From positions 50,283,022 through 50,347,021 of the forward strand of contig OZ018408.1 of the NCBI GenBank assembly GCA_963969595.1: DNA of 64,000 nt, written 5' to 3'. Position numbers and translations under genes: made by a program. Below, piece after piece: positions 36,117 to 46,998 of this stretch; positions within the stretch are counted from its first letter, which is position 1; each line of letters begins with the position of its first letter. The notes under the pieces are model-generated. The model had not been told where the DNA came from. It did no database searches and worked only from the letters and a program-made list of their open reading frames with translations. The stretch is from Neckera pumila. Lineage: Eukaryota > Streptophyta > Bryopsida > Hypnales > Neckeraceae.

Positions 36117-36834
36117 GTGATTGCAAGAAACACCTATACTATTTATTTCATTTTGCAACAATACTCATGTTTTTTTTTAACACTTTAAAATTTAAAAAAA
36201 ATTTAATTTAATTTTAAAAATATGGCTAATGCATACACCTTTAAGATGAAGATAACTACCAAAGGAAAAGTGTAGGAGAATTCTCTAAGTAGGAGAACTA
36301 GAAAAGTGCCAAAACTCAAGAAAATAGATATTTTGATGTTTAAATTAGTTAAAAATAAGAATTTTTTTAAATAAAATAATAGTTGTCCATTTCTAACAAC
36401 TCTATAGAGAGGGTCATTTACAAAAAAACCCACCAAAAATATGTTTTATATGTTTAAAAATGCAAGCTGAATGAAGCTCAATTTGTGGACTTCTACACCA
36501 CATAAATTAAGTATTTTTAGAACTACTTTAGGCTATAGCTATAAGTCTATTAGAAGACCATTTCCTCCAAATTTCAACTCCAAATTCGTTTTTTTGGATA
36601 CTAAATAGTACTAAAAATCGCAAAATTGGTAAGTGTGACATAATATCGGGGGCTACTATTAAATAGTAAAAAAAAAATTTAATTCCAAAAAATTTAGACA
36701 AAGTGTATAATAGTTATAAGTACCTTGTCTAAGAATTTGGAGTCATTTGGAGTCAAAATGCAAAAGTTATAGCCAAAAAACTAATCAACATGGAACGTGT
36801 GACATGAAATAATACAAGTGTTTCTTGCAATCAC
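36117..36834. mobile_element. MITE with about 30-bp inverted repeats (MULE-like)
   Basis: The left end GTGATTGCAAGAAACACCTA is mirrored by the right end, whose reverse complement reads GTGATTGCAAGAAACACTTG, and the similarity continues into TATTTATTTCA. Flanks TGACCCGAG and CCCCCCGAG would be a 9-bp TSD with three mismatches, which suggests a Mutator-like element, tentatively. The interior of about 720 bp is AT-rich and non-coding. Confidence 0.55.
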
Positions 36835-36889
36835 CCCCCCGAGAGAATGGCTCTAGAGAACCACCACCACAAGTCAAACATATCCATTC

Positions 36890-37726
36890 TTAAACTATAC
36901 GACCCACCGAGGATACACAATTAGAATGCAGCATAAAGTCGGCCCCGCCAGGCTTCTTATCCAGCATGCATTACTCAAATTAACCAAACAAGAGGCCAAG
37001 AATTCATTATGAGTTTTGTGGGACAAGCGACGCCTTGCCAAGACACACTTTTTTTTATGGCTGGCCAGCTCAAGAGGCCTCTCGACAGCCAGTTGGTGCA
37101 CTGTGATGGGGTTTTCAAACGACTCCAAAAAATATGGAGCACAAATTGAGGAGACAACGAAGCACATCCTCCACACCTGCTGGCACACCAAGAGTGTATG
37201 GACCACCTTCAGGCATATTTGTCAAAATTTGGAATTGAACAAATACCCGTCCTGGCGTAAAGCCATTACAAGCATTTTACCAGGTTTGCACAACAACAAA
37301 GGGCAATATACCCCGGCCACCTTCACTCATAGCATTGCCAGCAATGTTATGTGATCTACCATTCTCTAGCACATTTGATGTGCCCAAAACTAACTCTTGT
37401 TTTTAATGGTGAACACATCAACATCCAATATATTCGCAAGAAGGCTTGGTACAACACCATCCTTGCGGGTATGGAACAACGGAATCATTCCTTCACTTAT
37501 TTTCACCGCTACAACAAATGGAACATCAGTTGTTCATTTGTCAAGACTTTAAAGATACTTGGTGCAAAAATAATGTTTTTTGCTCTAGTAGTTTCACAAG
37601 CCTTAGTGGCACCTTTCTCTCAATCTTCCACCTAGGTTGATACATCCATGGGAGCTGGACTGATTGTTCTCTTTTCTTGTATTTTTAAATGTACTGGCCA
37701 CCATTTCATTAAAAAAAACAAAAACT
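36890..37726 (+). pseudogene. LINE ORF2 C-terminal fragment 2 with zf-RVT
   Basis: The frame at 37016-37354 has DKRRLAKTHFFLWLASSRGL, then EETTKHILHTCWHTKSVWTTF, the Cys/His arrangement of zf-RVT, and similar sequence continues to about 37640 in shifted frames (MFFALVVSQALVAPF-like tail). The 3' end is an A-rich run (ttaaaaaaaacaaaaac, 37710-37726), consistent with a LINE tail. It is diverged from the LINE at 12757, so it is a separate family. Frameshifts and stops mark it as dead. Confidence 0.6.
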
Positions 37727-39607
37727 AGTGCAAGACTATGTTATGGTTCACCACTTTTATTGTATGCTATGATGAAATATAATTGTGGTTGAGACTTCTC
37801 TTATGATAGTCTTTGGACATGCCAAAACTAGTATGATATTTTTTGACTTCTGTGTAGAAAAAAAAGTTAAGAAAAAAAACTAAAAAGTAGCATAAATCTT
37901 ATAAAGTCTAGTATTTGCACCAATTTGAAAATTTCAAAAAAATTCTAAAATTCAAATAATATATATCAATATGTATTTATTGAAATTTGAACTTTGGGCC
38001 TATAATAGTTGAGTGTGGGAGGATAGAATTCAAGTCTCTTCTCAATTGGGGCATCCAAATAAATTTCAAATTTAGTCTATTTTATCCTCTAAATCTACTA
38101 CAAATTTTGAGGCTTAAAATAGCTTCAAAATGCACATGTCTAAAGCAAAGCAAAAAAATTCATCTACATTTATTTACTAACAAGTTCAATTATAGAATCC
38201 TTTAGTCAGCTTGTCCTTCAAGTGTATCTTCCTAAAATTTTAGAATGAAAATTGTCACTGATTGCAAGTTTAATGAACCCAGACTTCCAAAAGTAGTTTT
38301 GTTTTTTAAAAAAGATCATGTATTTATCATAACTTGTGCAATTTAGTCAATATGTAGGAAATATGTTGATAGAAAATATGTTGAGATTATATGAAAAAAA
38401 TTAAACCCCCAAAGGACCAAAGCACTTTTTAGGGCAATGAAAAAAAGTGCAAAAAAAAGTTTTTTTTCAAAATGTGCACAATAATGCCATAGAAATGTGT
38501 CAAAAAAATTCAAAAATTTGATAGCTCAAATTGAAAGATTATGACAATTGAAGTTAGAAAAAAAAGGGAAGGTGATCTTATCCAATAGAGCCAATAGGCT
38601 TTTAACTCCTATAGTAAGATTTTCACACTATACATAGTTATATTTTTCAACATTTGCATCTTGTATGATATCAGCTACATATTTGCAAAATTTCAAAATT
38701 ATAGGAGGAGTTTTGCACAAGTTGCTTGAAGTTGCTTAAGTTGCTCAAAAAGTTTAGGATAACATAATTTATGATCCAGAAAACTGATTGGAAAAAAATT
38801 ATACCCACTAAGAAGGAACATATTTCCACTAAAAGGCACATTGTTCACACCTTGTATCAAAATTTGAAGAACATCCATTAAACAATTACTTTATATTCAC
38901 CTACCTAAGAATACTTGCATTGGTTCAGCGATCATTCAATCCTTTGGAGGTTAACCGAAAAATATTTTGAATGTATCTTCAAAAAAATTATACAAGTGGT
39001 AGGTCAGTAGGTGGTACTAAATGAAAAAGAACCACAATCACAAATATTTTTTATAAAATTTGAGAATTATAAATCTCAATGATAACATACATCATGTGGC
39101 TTTTATTCTATTTAGAAAATGTATGTCAAAGTTTAGTTCAAAAAACAACTTTATATTTTTTTTTTACCTTTGTTATCCTTAAAATAAAATTGATAAATTC
39201 CATCTCATTATTTGAAACTGAACGGTTTAAGTTTTTTTGAGTAAATATCAATCTACACAATCAAATAAAATTAATCAATCTTTTTTTAGAATATATTTTT
39301 TGCTACTTGATTTGACATTGAAATAAAAAAATTTACAACTTTTGCAATATTTATTGGAATGATGTGAAACAAAGCTTCATTTGTAGATTAGGATGGTTAG
39401 CATCCATTCCAAAAATTTCATGATTCTTTTTTAATTTATAAAGTCAATAAATTCTGCCTAAGTTCTCAAAAAAATCCAAAGTTTAATCTATCAATCAATT
39501 GCAAGCTATGAAGTTTCAAGATACTGAAGACAAAATAAAGTCAATCAACATTTAAGATGATAAAAAAAATTCTTTAATCAATTTTCATCAATTTTTTAGG
39601 TGTAAAA
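37727..39607. other. AT-rich intergenic DNA
   Basis: No gene is seen. It holds the TTAA MITE C4 (38405-38950) and AT-rich phrases that recur loosely in the window (for example 'gcaataatt/tattggaatg' at 39345 and 63752). These may be remnants of older MITEs. Confidence 0.5.
38405..38950. mobile_element. TTAA-flanked MITE, copy C4 (short)
   Basis: TTAA at 38401-38404 and 38951-38954. The ends are ACCCCCAAAGG and CCTTTGGAGG. At 546 bp it is shorter than C1 and C2, but it shares sequence with C3. Non-coding. Confidence 0.6.
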
Positions 39608-39850
39608 TGTGATGGGCTGGAAGCCCAAGGCAAGACCAGAGCCTTGGTGGGAACCTGCGGCATACTTCTCTCACCTCAAAAAGCCTTTAGTAAACTCAAC
39701 TCTAACTTTACTCAACTTTTCCTTTACTTATCATCTAGTTGTAATTTTAGAAGCATAATTAGCATATATATAGCTGCTTAGAGAACCATAAACCTTATCA
39801 ATTGCTCTTTTGTTTTTTAGAAGCCTAGCCCTCAGGATCCGCTCCTCACA
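39608..39850 (+). repeat. 5' LTR of B
   Basis: 243 bp with the terminal inverted repeat TGTGA...TCACA. Closely matches the 3' LTR, including 'gcctgcggcatactt', 'tcacctcaaaaagccttt' and 'atatatagctgcttagagaa'. The short LTR contrasts with the kilobase LTRs of the other families here. Confidence 0.8.
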
Positions 39851-40243
39851 TTAGCAATTGATCATCTTTTTTGGTTATTGTAAGGATTCACCTCTTTATT
39901 TTTTATTTCCTTAAACCTGCCTGAATGCAGGTCTTTTTATTGGTTATCTGAATATACGTTGATTTGGATATTGACAAATTGAGAGTGGTAGTACGTGACT
40001 GTGTTTTATTCGATAGAGTAATTCCTAACATCTTAAGGTTTTGGTGAGACCATGCGTCACAACTTGGTTTCTTGATTTGCTGTGTTGTATAGAAAAAGCA
40101 GTTTTTGGCCGAAGACATACTGGTGTGAGCGTTGACGGACTCCGTAATTATTAAAGACATACCTTTATAGGTATTGAAGATTATTTTTCTTTTTGACATA
40201 TTTGTAGTAAAGCAGGTTAATAGTGAAGATAAGGATGGCGGGA
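39851..40243 (+). other. Leader of B, 5' part
   Basis: Untranslated region between the 5' LTR and the gag of B, cut at CGGGA by A2; it resumes at 51284. I could not match a known primer-binding site immediately after the LTR. No ORF is assigned. Confidence 0.55.
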
Positions 40244-41507
40244 TGTGAGCTCCCAATTTGTCACTTGGGACTCATAGTTTGTTTGTTTTTGTAATTATGC
40301 AATTTAAATTATAAAAAGATACAAGAAGACCAAAAAAGAGTGAAAGACCAAATTAGGATTGTTACATATCCATATAGCATTTGGTCAATAATAGGGTTTT
40401 TTCCCTAAAAAATCCTTAAATCCCGCTTGTAAATAGGTTAGAAACCACGAAGTAGCGGGAATACAAAGGTTTGAGGTTTTTAATCCAAAATAGCCTGAAA
40501 TGTCATGCGTGTGACTCTACCTGAGTAAAAGTGGTCCGAAGGAAGTCTAGATAAGTCTTTAGATAGCTTCTTCTAGAGAGATTTCAGTTTTCCCATCCCA
40601 CCGTTGAAATAGTAGAAACTCCAAATGTTACCCTGCAGGAGTTACCTTCTCAAGGTGGGCCAGCGGAGGAATCTGCAGCCACCAAATTGTTCTCTTGGTT
40701 CATAAACATGCCAGGAGGTCAAAAGCAAAATCCATTTGCCAAGATTCTCTCGCATGTGTAAGATTCCCTGACTGTTGAAACTTCAAAAGAGGTGAAATTT
40801 CCATCCTAACCAAAGTGTGCGAGGTGAAGAATTATGAACTTGCACATCTCTTGGAAAACTCCATAAGAGGTTCCCCGAGAAGGTTTGGAATTTTCCGATT
40901 TAGGAAAATACCCCTTCTGGATGGTCAACCACCTAAATCGACAACGGGAAATTTATTGAAATTTCCCATGTTGCGGTAAAATCTCACAAAAAATTAGGAT
41001 AGCTTTTTTCATGTTAACAATGTGCTTCGACAAGTTTCATGACGTTCCAAAAGCGGAAGGTGGCCCAATCAACGACATTCTTCCAAAAATACCACGTAGC
41101 GGGATTTGCGTGAAGTTGACCAACGTCCCAGGAGCATACGAAGTCGAAATCAAGTCAATATGGGGTCTTTTCTTACTCTTTTAAACATTCCTGACAACCC
41201 TAGCTAGTTACTTTAGTTAGAAAAGGCCAACTCCAAAATCTAGATTTTTATCCTTTTATTGGCTTCAAATAGCACTAACCTAGAGGAGGTTTTAGACGTC
41301 AAAATAGGAAGTAGGAGACTTCTAGACCAAAAATGGCCTTCTGAAGCCATTGGCGCAATCCGTTTGAAGTTTCGAGGTGAACTCCAAAAGATACAACGTT
41401 GGACCAACGTAAAATTCAATTGCCGTGAAAATTTTAGAGCTAAGGATGAAAATCTAAATTGATAAGGTTACAAAGTTGACTTGAGGGAGGTGGGCACCTT
41501 GGAAAAC

Positions 41508-41516
41508 CTATAAAAG
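41508..41516 (+). promoter_or_regulatory. TATA box of family A LTR (A2)
   Basis: CTATAAAAG followed by 'ggtgcccattttcctctcac', conserved with A1 (10699). Consistent with a pol II core promoter in the LTR. Confidence 0.55.
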
Positions 41517-41944
41517 GGTGCCCATTTTCCTCTCACACCACCTCTATTCTTGTTTTGGATCTGTAGGTCCAACTTATGTTGGATTTTTTGGCGTTTTTGC
41601 CAAAGGAACTTCCATGGTGTATTTGGAGCACTTTCGGCTCCATTGCTGTCTAATTTTCAGCTTTTGAAGGTCTTGAGGATCCTTCTATCTTGTTGTATGT
41701 GTTTCTTGCGAGTTATTTGGCTTTCTTTTTAATCTTTTAGTCACTAATTTGGAAGTTAGGGGATTTTGTGTGTTTTGAGTACTAACTTGCACTTTGAGGG
41801 TCTCTTTTGTGTGTTCTACTAACTCTAAAGCCACCTCGCACCGTACCTTGGTGATGCCGCTTTGGAGGGCCTTTAGCATCTGGGTGTCTTGTACTAATTC
41901 ACATATGTGTGTCTCTCTAAGTTGTTATTTTGTCCTCTTTCAAT

Positions 41945-42109
41945 GAGTTTCTTATTGTGTGACTTACCCTCCGAAATGGTGGAGCTTTGAACCCCCCCTC
42001 GGGTTGTCATCCATTCTTATAATGTTTTTTCCTCTTCTAAAAGTGTCTCTTGTTGTATGGCTTATCTTCCGGAACGGCGGAGCTTTGAACACCCCCCCTC
42101 GGGTTGTCA
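41945..42109 (+). repeat. Tandem units in A2, left of E2
   Basis: Two units of about 95 bp share 'ggcggagctttgaac' (or close variants), 'cccccctcgggttgtc' and 'tctaaaagtgtctcttgttg'. Further copies resume right of E2 at about 49440-49640, so E2 inserted inside a tandem array. Confidence 0.7.
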
Positions 42110-42929
42110 CCCTTTGTCATAGCAAAAGGAAGCACAAATCCTACCTTTAAGCGTTTTATTTTGATAAAACACCCAGGATGACTCATGTATTGTTCCCACA
42201 GGATTTTAATTGTAGTTTTCTCAATGTTTCCAGAATAGGATTTGGAAAACCAACCCAAGACAACAGGAACCAGAACTGAAATCCGAAAACTACCTCTTAC
42301 ACACTAGTAGTCCTAAATTATTCTCTCTCTCAATTCAATCGATTCCATACAACTTCACCAAACATGGAGGAGTGTCATTATCATGTCCCTCTCCCTATCT
42401 AGATCAACAACTTAGTACCCATCTGGGCGGATGCAGAACCAGAAGGAGTGTCATAATCATATTCCTCTTCCTCTTCCAAATTTGTATCCTTTAACACAAA
42501 TAACAAAAAGTAGAAGTTTAACCTCTTATACGAAGGGGTCCGTTTGTGGCTTAAGGAAGGACGCGTAAATCCTACCTCTCTGATGATTAGAGCAACTGAA
42601 GACTTCACTTAATCTCGGGGGGGGTAGTGTGTCAAAAAAATAAGGAGATAGGTGCGAACGCCAAGTATTTTTTAGGGGGGTATTATTTTTTTTTATTTTT
42701 TTTTAAACATGCTATCATTATATAATTTTCTACTTAGGGTTATTAGAGAAGGGGCTTGCATTACTTATAAATCTAAATTCATATGAATAAATGATATGGT
42801 TATTTAGAAAAATAAATAAATCTACTACAAATTCTGTCCTATAGTCCATTCCGTTCAAACTTGGTTTTCTTTCTTCCAATAATGACAACTTACAATTAGA
42901 ACTTAAGAAAAAAGTGTAGTCAATACTAC

Positions 42930-43215
42930 TATGGTAGGAGGCTCATAAACCGACCGGGCTATAAAATCGATCATGGTGTAGGGGTACACGTTGCTTTCTT
43001 CCATGTATTGACTGTGTACATTTCAAGGGGTGGTTGCTTTTAGTGACCACTGCATTTCAACTCTAGAAATTCATAGCTAATTCCAGAAAGGTCTAAAAAA
43101 TATGAAAAGACTTGGACTAGATGCAAATTCCATTTTTCTTCCTATTAAAATTTACTGAAGATTGTTTCAATGGAGTTTAGCTCTTAGATGGACAGTTTAG
43201 GAGCCTCCTACCATA
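42930..43215. mobile_element. Short inverted-repeat element at the 3' end of the D ORF
   Basis: A perfect 15-bp inverted repeat, TATGGTAGGAGGCTC (42930-42944) and GAGCCTCCTACCATA (43201-43215), encloses 256 bp of non-coding DNA. If the outer TA pairs are a TSD, this is a Stowaway/Tc1-like MITE of about 282 bp. It supplies the stop codon of the D ORF. Confidence 0.5.
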
Positions 43216-45539
43216 TTGCATCTTCCATAAAAATTGTTAATGATGCTCAAACTTCCCTTGTCATTCAGCCAAAAAGAATCAATTATGGATGAATAACCAC
43301 CCTCACCATTCCCTACATGTGGCCTAAAAGTAGAGATGCACAGATGATTCTCTTTTTGTCCACAGAAGCCCACCAATCCATCAAATCGGGCATCCCAAGA
43401 AATACGGGACTTGACTTTCGTCTCGTCTTCAGCCAAGATGACTGGTACCGGTCCTTCCACTCCGTGAGTAGCTTTGGCCTCCCTGTAAATGTGAGCCACA
43501 GCAGCAAACAACGAAGAATGCTCCCCGGCAATAAACTGAACCCCTTTCTTGTTTTCCTGTTTAGTACAATCATAGGACGGACCACCAAAATTCAAGGAAA
43601 ACAAATCACACATTCGCCTGCCTCCATAGATCCTCATAGCTTGTGCAAATGATTTTGTATTTTTTGAGAATCTATGACCTTGCCTCACACAATTCAAGTT
43701 TGTGGCAACATCCCTGAGGAAGTCCCACAAAGCTGGCTTTCCCCCAAAGGCGTTGGTTCTGTGAGCCGCCAAAATGTTGTTACAGAAGGATAGAACATCC
43801 TTTCTATTAAAACTTTCTACGGCACTAAGTTCTAGACCACGGTGACTTACTTTCAATTGGGCAACCCTAGACTTCATGAGCCAGTGCCTGGCCTTTTCCT
43901 CACAATATTTCCTAGCTAAAGTCCTAGAGTGTGCGCCCAGCTCAAGGGATGACAAGTAGTCTACCCTTCTTCCACACTGTGTATCCCTAGAACCGCGCTT
44001 AACAAGAGCATGACCTTCCCTAAGCACCCTAAGTCTGAAATCCGTGGACTGCTCAATCTCTCTACACTTACAGCAAGTGAAATTTGTGAACGGTTCTCCT
44101 GTGCCACACACATGTTTGCAGTGTGCATGGCGCAAGCAACCCCTCACAACGACAGTTTCACTTTTGAATAGGAAATCTGCAGTTGTGCTGGGCTCCGCTA
44201 TCCACAGCGATCCAGACTTCGGATCATTGAGCAATGAATCCACTCTATAGCTCTTCCCACCGTATTCAACGATTTTCTTCCTAAATCCCCAACACAACAA
44301 TGAAAAGATGGAGTCTGAGTGTAGACCTGACGGAGCTTCGCCTGATGTTTCGGTATCTGCACTGCCCGAACTGGTGAACCAAGAATGCAGGTCGCATTGA
44401 TTTCCAATGGTGGATCTCGACCTTGCGGTAGGTCTACCCCGTTTTCCCGAGCTGACTGCACTTGATTTCTTAGAGGAACTATTTGATGCAGCCAGATCTT
44501 CACAACACTTGGTATGCATGAGCCCATGGACGTGATTCTCTAAGTTAGCTCTGAGGTTCCCCTTCTGCGGGCACAGGTACATTATTTCTCCGTCAATTTT
44601 ACAGCGCACCTTGAACCAGAAAGACTTGAACTGAGAACTTCCCACATCTCCTACTACAACAAACGAAGGATCAACTAAAGAGATGGAGTCATTCACGCTT
44701 TGAAGAACGTTGACACCTTCCTCCACGAGACGCTTGTGGTCTGCTGCTGTATAAATGACGGGTTTCTTCGAGTTGCCCTCCTTCTTTGGGTGATCGCTGT
44801 ACGGGATGTCCCTCCTCTTGCACCACTGCTTGATGTGAAGAGCTGAATGCAAGTGCGATTTCTTGAAATTCGTGAATAGGTTCTGTATGCCATACCGGCT
44901 GTGATCACCGCTTGTACCCCCGATTTCTTTGTTGCACTCCACGCAAAAGATCTTGACGACTGCAATGCCATGCTGATCGTAGGTCTTCAGCTTCCAGAGA
45001 TGGTCCGCAAAATCCATGGACTGCAGCTCCCTCGTAAGCTTCGCAGCAGCGCTTGTATAATTCTCCATAATCTCACTGGAAAGGATTTGGGATTGAAGCA
45101 GACTGCCATCGTCTGGAAGCTCTTCAGGGAAAAACCCTAAACCCACTTCTGCCTCCTGCAACGTCGAGTCGGCAGCAACTTCGAACTCCTGCGCATCGGG
45201 GAACTCCAAGTCGGGGGGCGCCACAAAATCATTGCTCCCGGTTTTGCCACGGATCTCCTGACGACATCGCTTTCCAGGTCCACCCCCGTCTTCCTCCACC
45301 GCAGGGATCACATAAATGCGTTCCGTGACAGGATTCATTGCCTCGAACCTCTTCTGGATGCGACATTGATCCTCGAAGTCCCAAAACTCAAACGCCCAAT
45401 CAACGCACCCGCCGTCCTCCAGACGCAATCGCAACTCGGTGTAAGTGTCGCCAGCTTTACAGAAGAAAGGACTAAGGAGCTCCGGACGCGCGTTCTCGTC
45501 TGCAAGGGAAAACAGCTTTGTCTTGAAATTGAGCGCCAT
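43197..45539 (-). CDS. Transposase-like zinc-finger protein of D, C-terminally truncated
   Basis: The best start is ATG 45539 (context AAAGATGGC); the frame is open a little further upstream but only from a GTG. 780 residues with no stop. N-terminal third is acidic. Cys/His clusters follow: CVECNKEIGG...HLHSALHIKQWC (about residues 210-250), a BED/C2H2-like finger; a second near CPQKGNLRANLENHVHGLMH; and a Cys-rich group CKHVCGTG...FTCCKC. A basic linker SGKRGRPTARSR lies between them. Near the C-terminus, VPVILAEDETKVKSRISWD followed by DGLVGFCG resembles the first acidic-residue region of a DDE-type, P-like transposase. The frame stops about 60 residues later in the short inverted-repeat element, so the remaining catalytic part is missing. 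Assignment as transposase is inference. Confidence 0.6.
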   Translation of the reverse strand: MALNFKTKLFSLADENARPELLSPFFCKAGDTYTELRLRLEDGGCVDWAFEFWDFEDQCRIQKRFEAMNPVTERIYVIPAVEEDGGGPGKRCRQEIRGKTGSNDFVAPPDLEFPDAQEFEVAADSTLQEAEVGLGFFPEELPDDGSLLQSQILSSEIMENYTSAAAKLTRELQSMDFADHLWKLKTYDQHGIAVVKIFCVECNKEIGGTSGDHSRYGIQNLFTNFKKSHLHSALHIKQWCKRRDIPYSDHPKKEGNSKKPVIYTAADHKRLVEEGVNVLQSVNDSISLVDPSFVVVGDVGSSQFKSFWFKVRCKIDGEIMYLCPQKGNLRANLENHVHGLMHTKCCEDLAASNSSSKKSSAVSSGKRGRPTARSRSTIGNQCDLHSWFTSSGSADTETSGEAPSGLHSDSIFSLLCWGFRKKIVEYGGKSYRVDSLLNDPKSGSLWIAEPSTTADFLFKSETVVVRGCLRHAHCKHVCGTGEPFTNFTCCKCREIEQSTDFRLRVLREGHALVKRGSRDTQCGRRVDYLSSLELGAHSRTLARKYCEEKARHWLMKSRVAQLKVSHRGLELSAVESFNRKDVLSFCNNILAAHRTNAFGGKPALWDFLRDVATNLNCVRQGHRFSKNTKSFAQAMRIYGGRRMCDLFSLNFGGPSYDCTKQENKKGVQFIAGEHSSLFAAVAHIYREAKATHGVEGPVPVILAEDETKVKSRISWDARFDGLVGFCGQKENHLCISTFRPHVGNGEGGYSSIIDSFWLNDKGSLSIINNFYGRCNMVGGS

Positions 45540-46998
45540 CTTTGCCTGAACCCTAAACCGCCACCTTGAGTCCGCAAACACACCGCAAGCACAGAACAGT
45601 GAGAAGGAAAAGACTGGCCCGCCAGTGTCTACGCGATCCCCTGCCTCAAACCCCAGAGCGGACCCGGAACAAACAGGGCGCCAATTTTCGAAATGAAATG
45701 AAATGAAATGACAAAATTAAATGCCAGCCACTTAACCAACGGCTACTGTAGAAATGAGTAAAGTCTATAAAATTATTGATTACTTTCAATATGCCACTCA
45801 CAAGGCAGCAGCATTTAATACTTTTGGCCAAAAAAAAGAATAAAAAGGGGGGTATCCTAGGTCTAATTTTTTTCTAATTGGACCTATTTTTATATACCCT
45901 ATAGTAGTTTGAAGACATGTCAATCCATTTTAGTACCCTATAGTATTAAAAAACAAATTATAATTTTTATCTCAAATGTTTTTTAGGCACCCTATCATTT
46001 GTTCGCACGTAGTTTTCTACTGCTACCGCTCACTACCCCCCACCCCCCACCCCGAGCACTTAATAGAACACAACAAAAGACAGAAAAACATGGGACGCAA
46101 GTTCTTCCTCACAACTAACTCGGAAACTAATCCGCGCCAGAAGGTCACTCAAGAAACAATCCCCACATTACTACAATGACAGACTCATCCGGATGCAATC
46201 CTAAGAGTGGGATATGGTACCCTGATAACTAAGAGATTCCTCCTACCTTCCCGTTCCTCTCTTCCGGATACAGCAAGACCTCTCAGACGTCGGCTAGAGT
46301 TTGCCTTTCATTCTCAAAGACTCACCTAATCTAGGAATGGCTATCTCACTCAGAAGACTTCCAAGAAACATCAGCAGATGGAACTTCCTCCTAGTACACA
46401 AAGTTTACAAAATCAATCCTCAACACTCCCAGAAGCAGATCCAAACGAAATCCGGGGGCTATCTATTCTTCTCCAACACCTGCAAACCAGCTACCTGTAC
46501 TAAACAATGGTTCTAGCATTGCCGATATACCAACACAGAATTGAGACTTTTCAGCCCAGCACTTATAAAGTGGAAATCTAAATAAATTTGCAAAATGCTG
46601 AAAAACACAAGTAAGAACACCCGAGGCTTCAAATTGAAAACAACCCCTAAATACCAACCCCAAGGAACCCTAAAAGGTCCCAGGGATCAAAAAGGAGAAG
46701 ACAAGGGAATGACAAGTGTCATTCCTTATCCTTCCCAACTATCTTCCTATCTATAAGCCGATCCACAAAATGTGGATTTTAGATCCTAAAATCCTGGAAA
46801 CTAACGTCCAGATACATGCAGCTGAAAAGCAACTGTCAACTCGCTTTCTAACACTCAAAAACTTTAACTTTCCTTAACTTAACTAATCCTAATTTATCTT
46901 TTACTTTCCTTCACTTCACTTAACTTAACTATACTTTACTTTTACTGTAATTTCTGCCTACTATTCTAGGTTTATCCTAAGAACCTCTACTTCTACTT

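Larger units (their letters stand above)
42614..46056 (-). mobile_element. D: DNA transposon with 8-bp TSD, CTCGGGG termini and a zinc-finger ORF
   Basis: Starts CTCGGGGGGGGTAGTG and ends in a C-rich run with CCCCGAG; both ends share GGGGGGTAGTG (inverted) and an inner inverted 'gtgcgaac' motif. It is flanked by a perfect 8-bp TSD CACTTAAT (42606-42613, 46057-46064), and the E1 LTR shows the uninterrupted context. It contains one 780-codon ORF on the minus strand. An 8-bp TSD fits hAT, P or KDZ/Zisupton groups; the superfamily is not settled. The perfect TSD and long open frame make it one of the youngest insertions in the window. Confidence 0.75.

Noticed and set aside
39608..39850. Isolated solo LTR
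   Set aside because: It is the 5' LTR of B; the distance to the rest of B is due to the A2 insertion, shown by the CGGGA/TGGGA duplication.
9434..41900. A1 and A2 as the two LTRs of one giant element
   Set aside because: Each has its own TSD and interrupts a different older element (F1 and B), so they are separate insertions.
43317..43652. Open frame opposite the D ORF
   Set aside because: Antisense shadow of the 780-codon D ORF.
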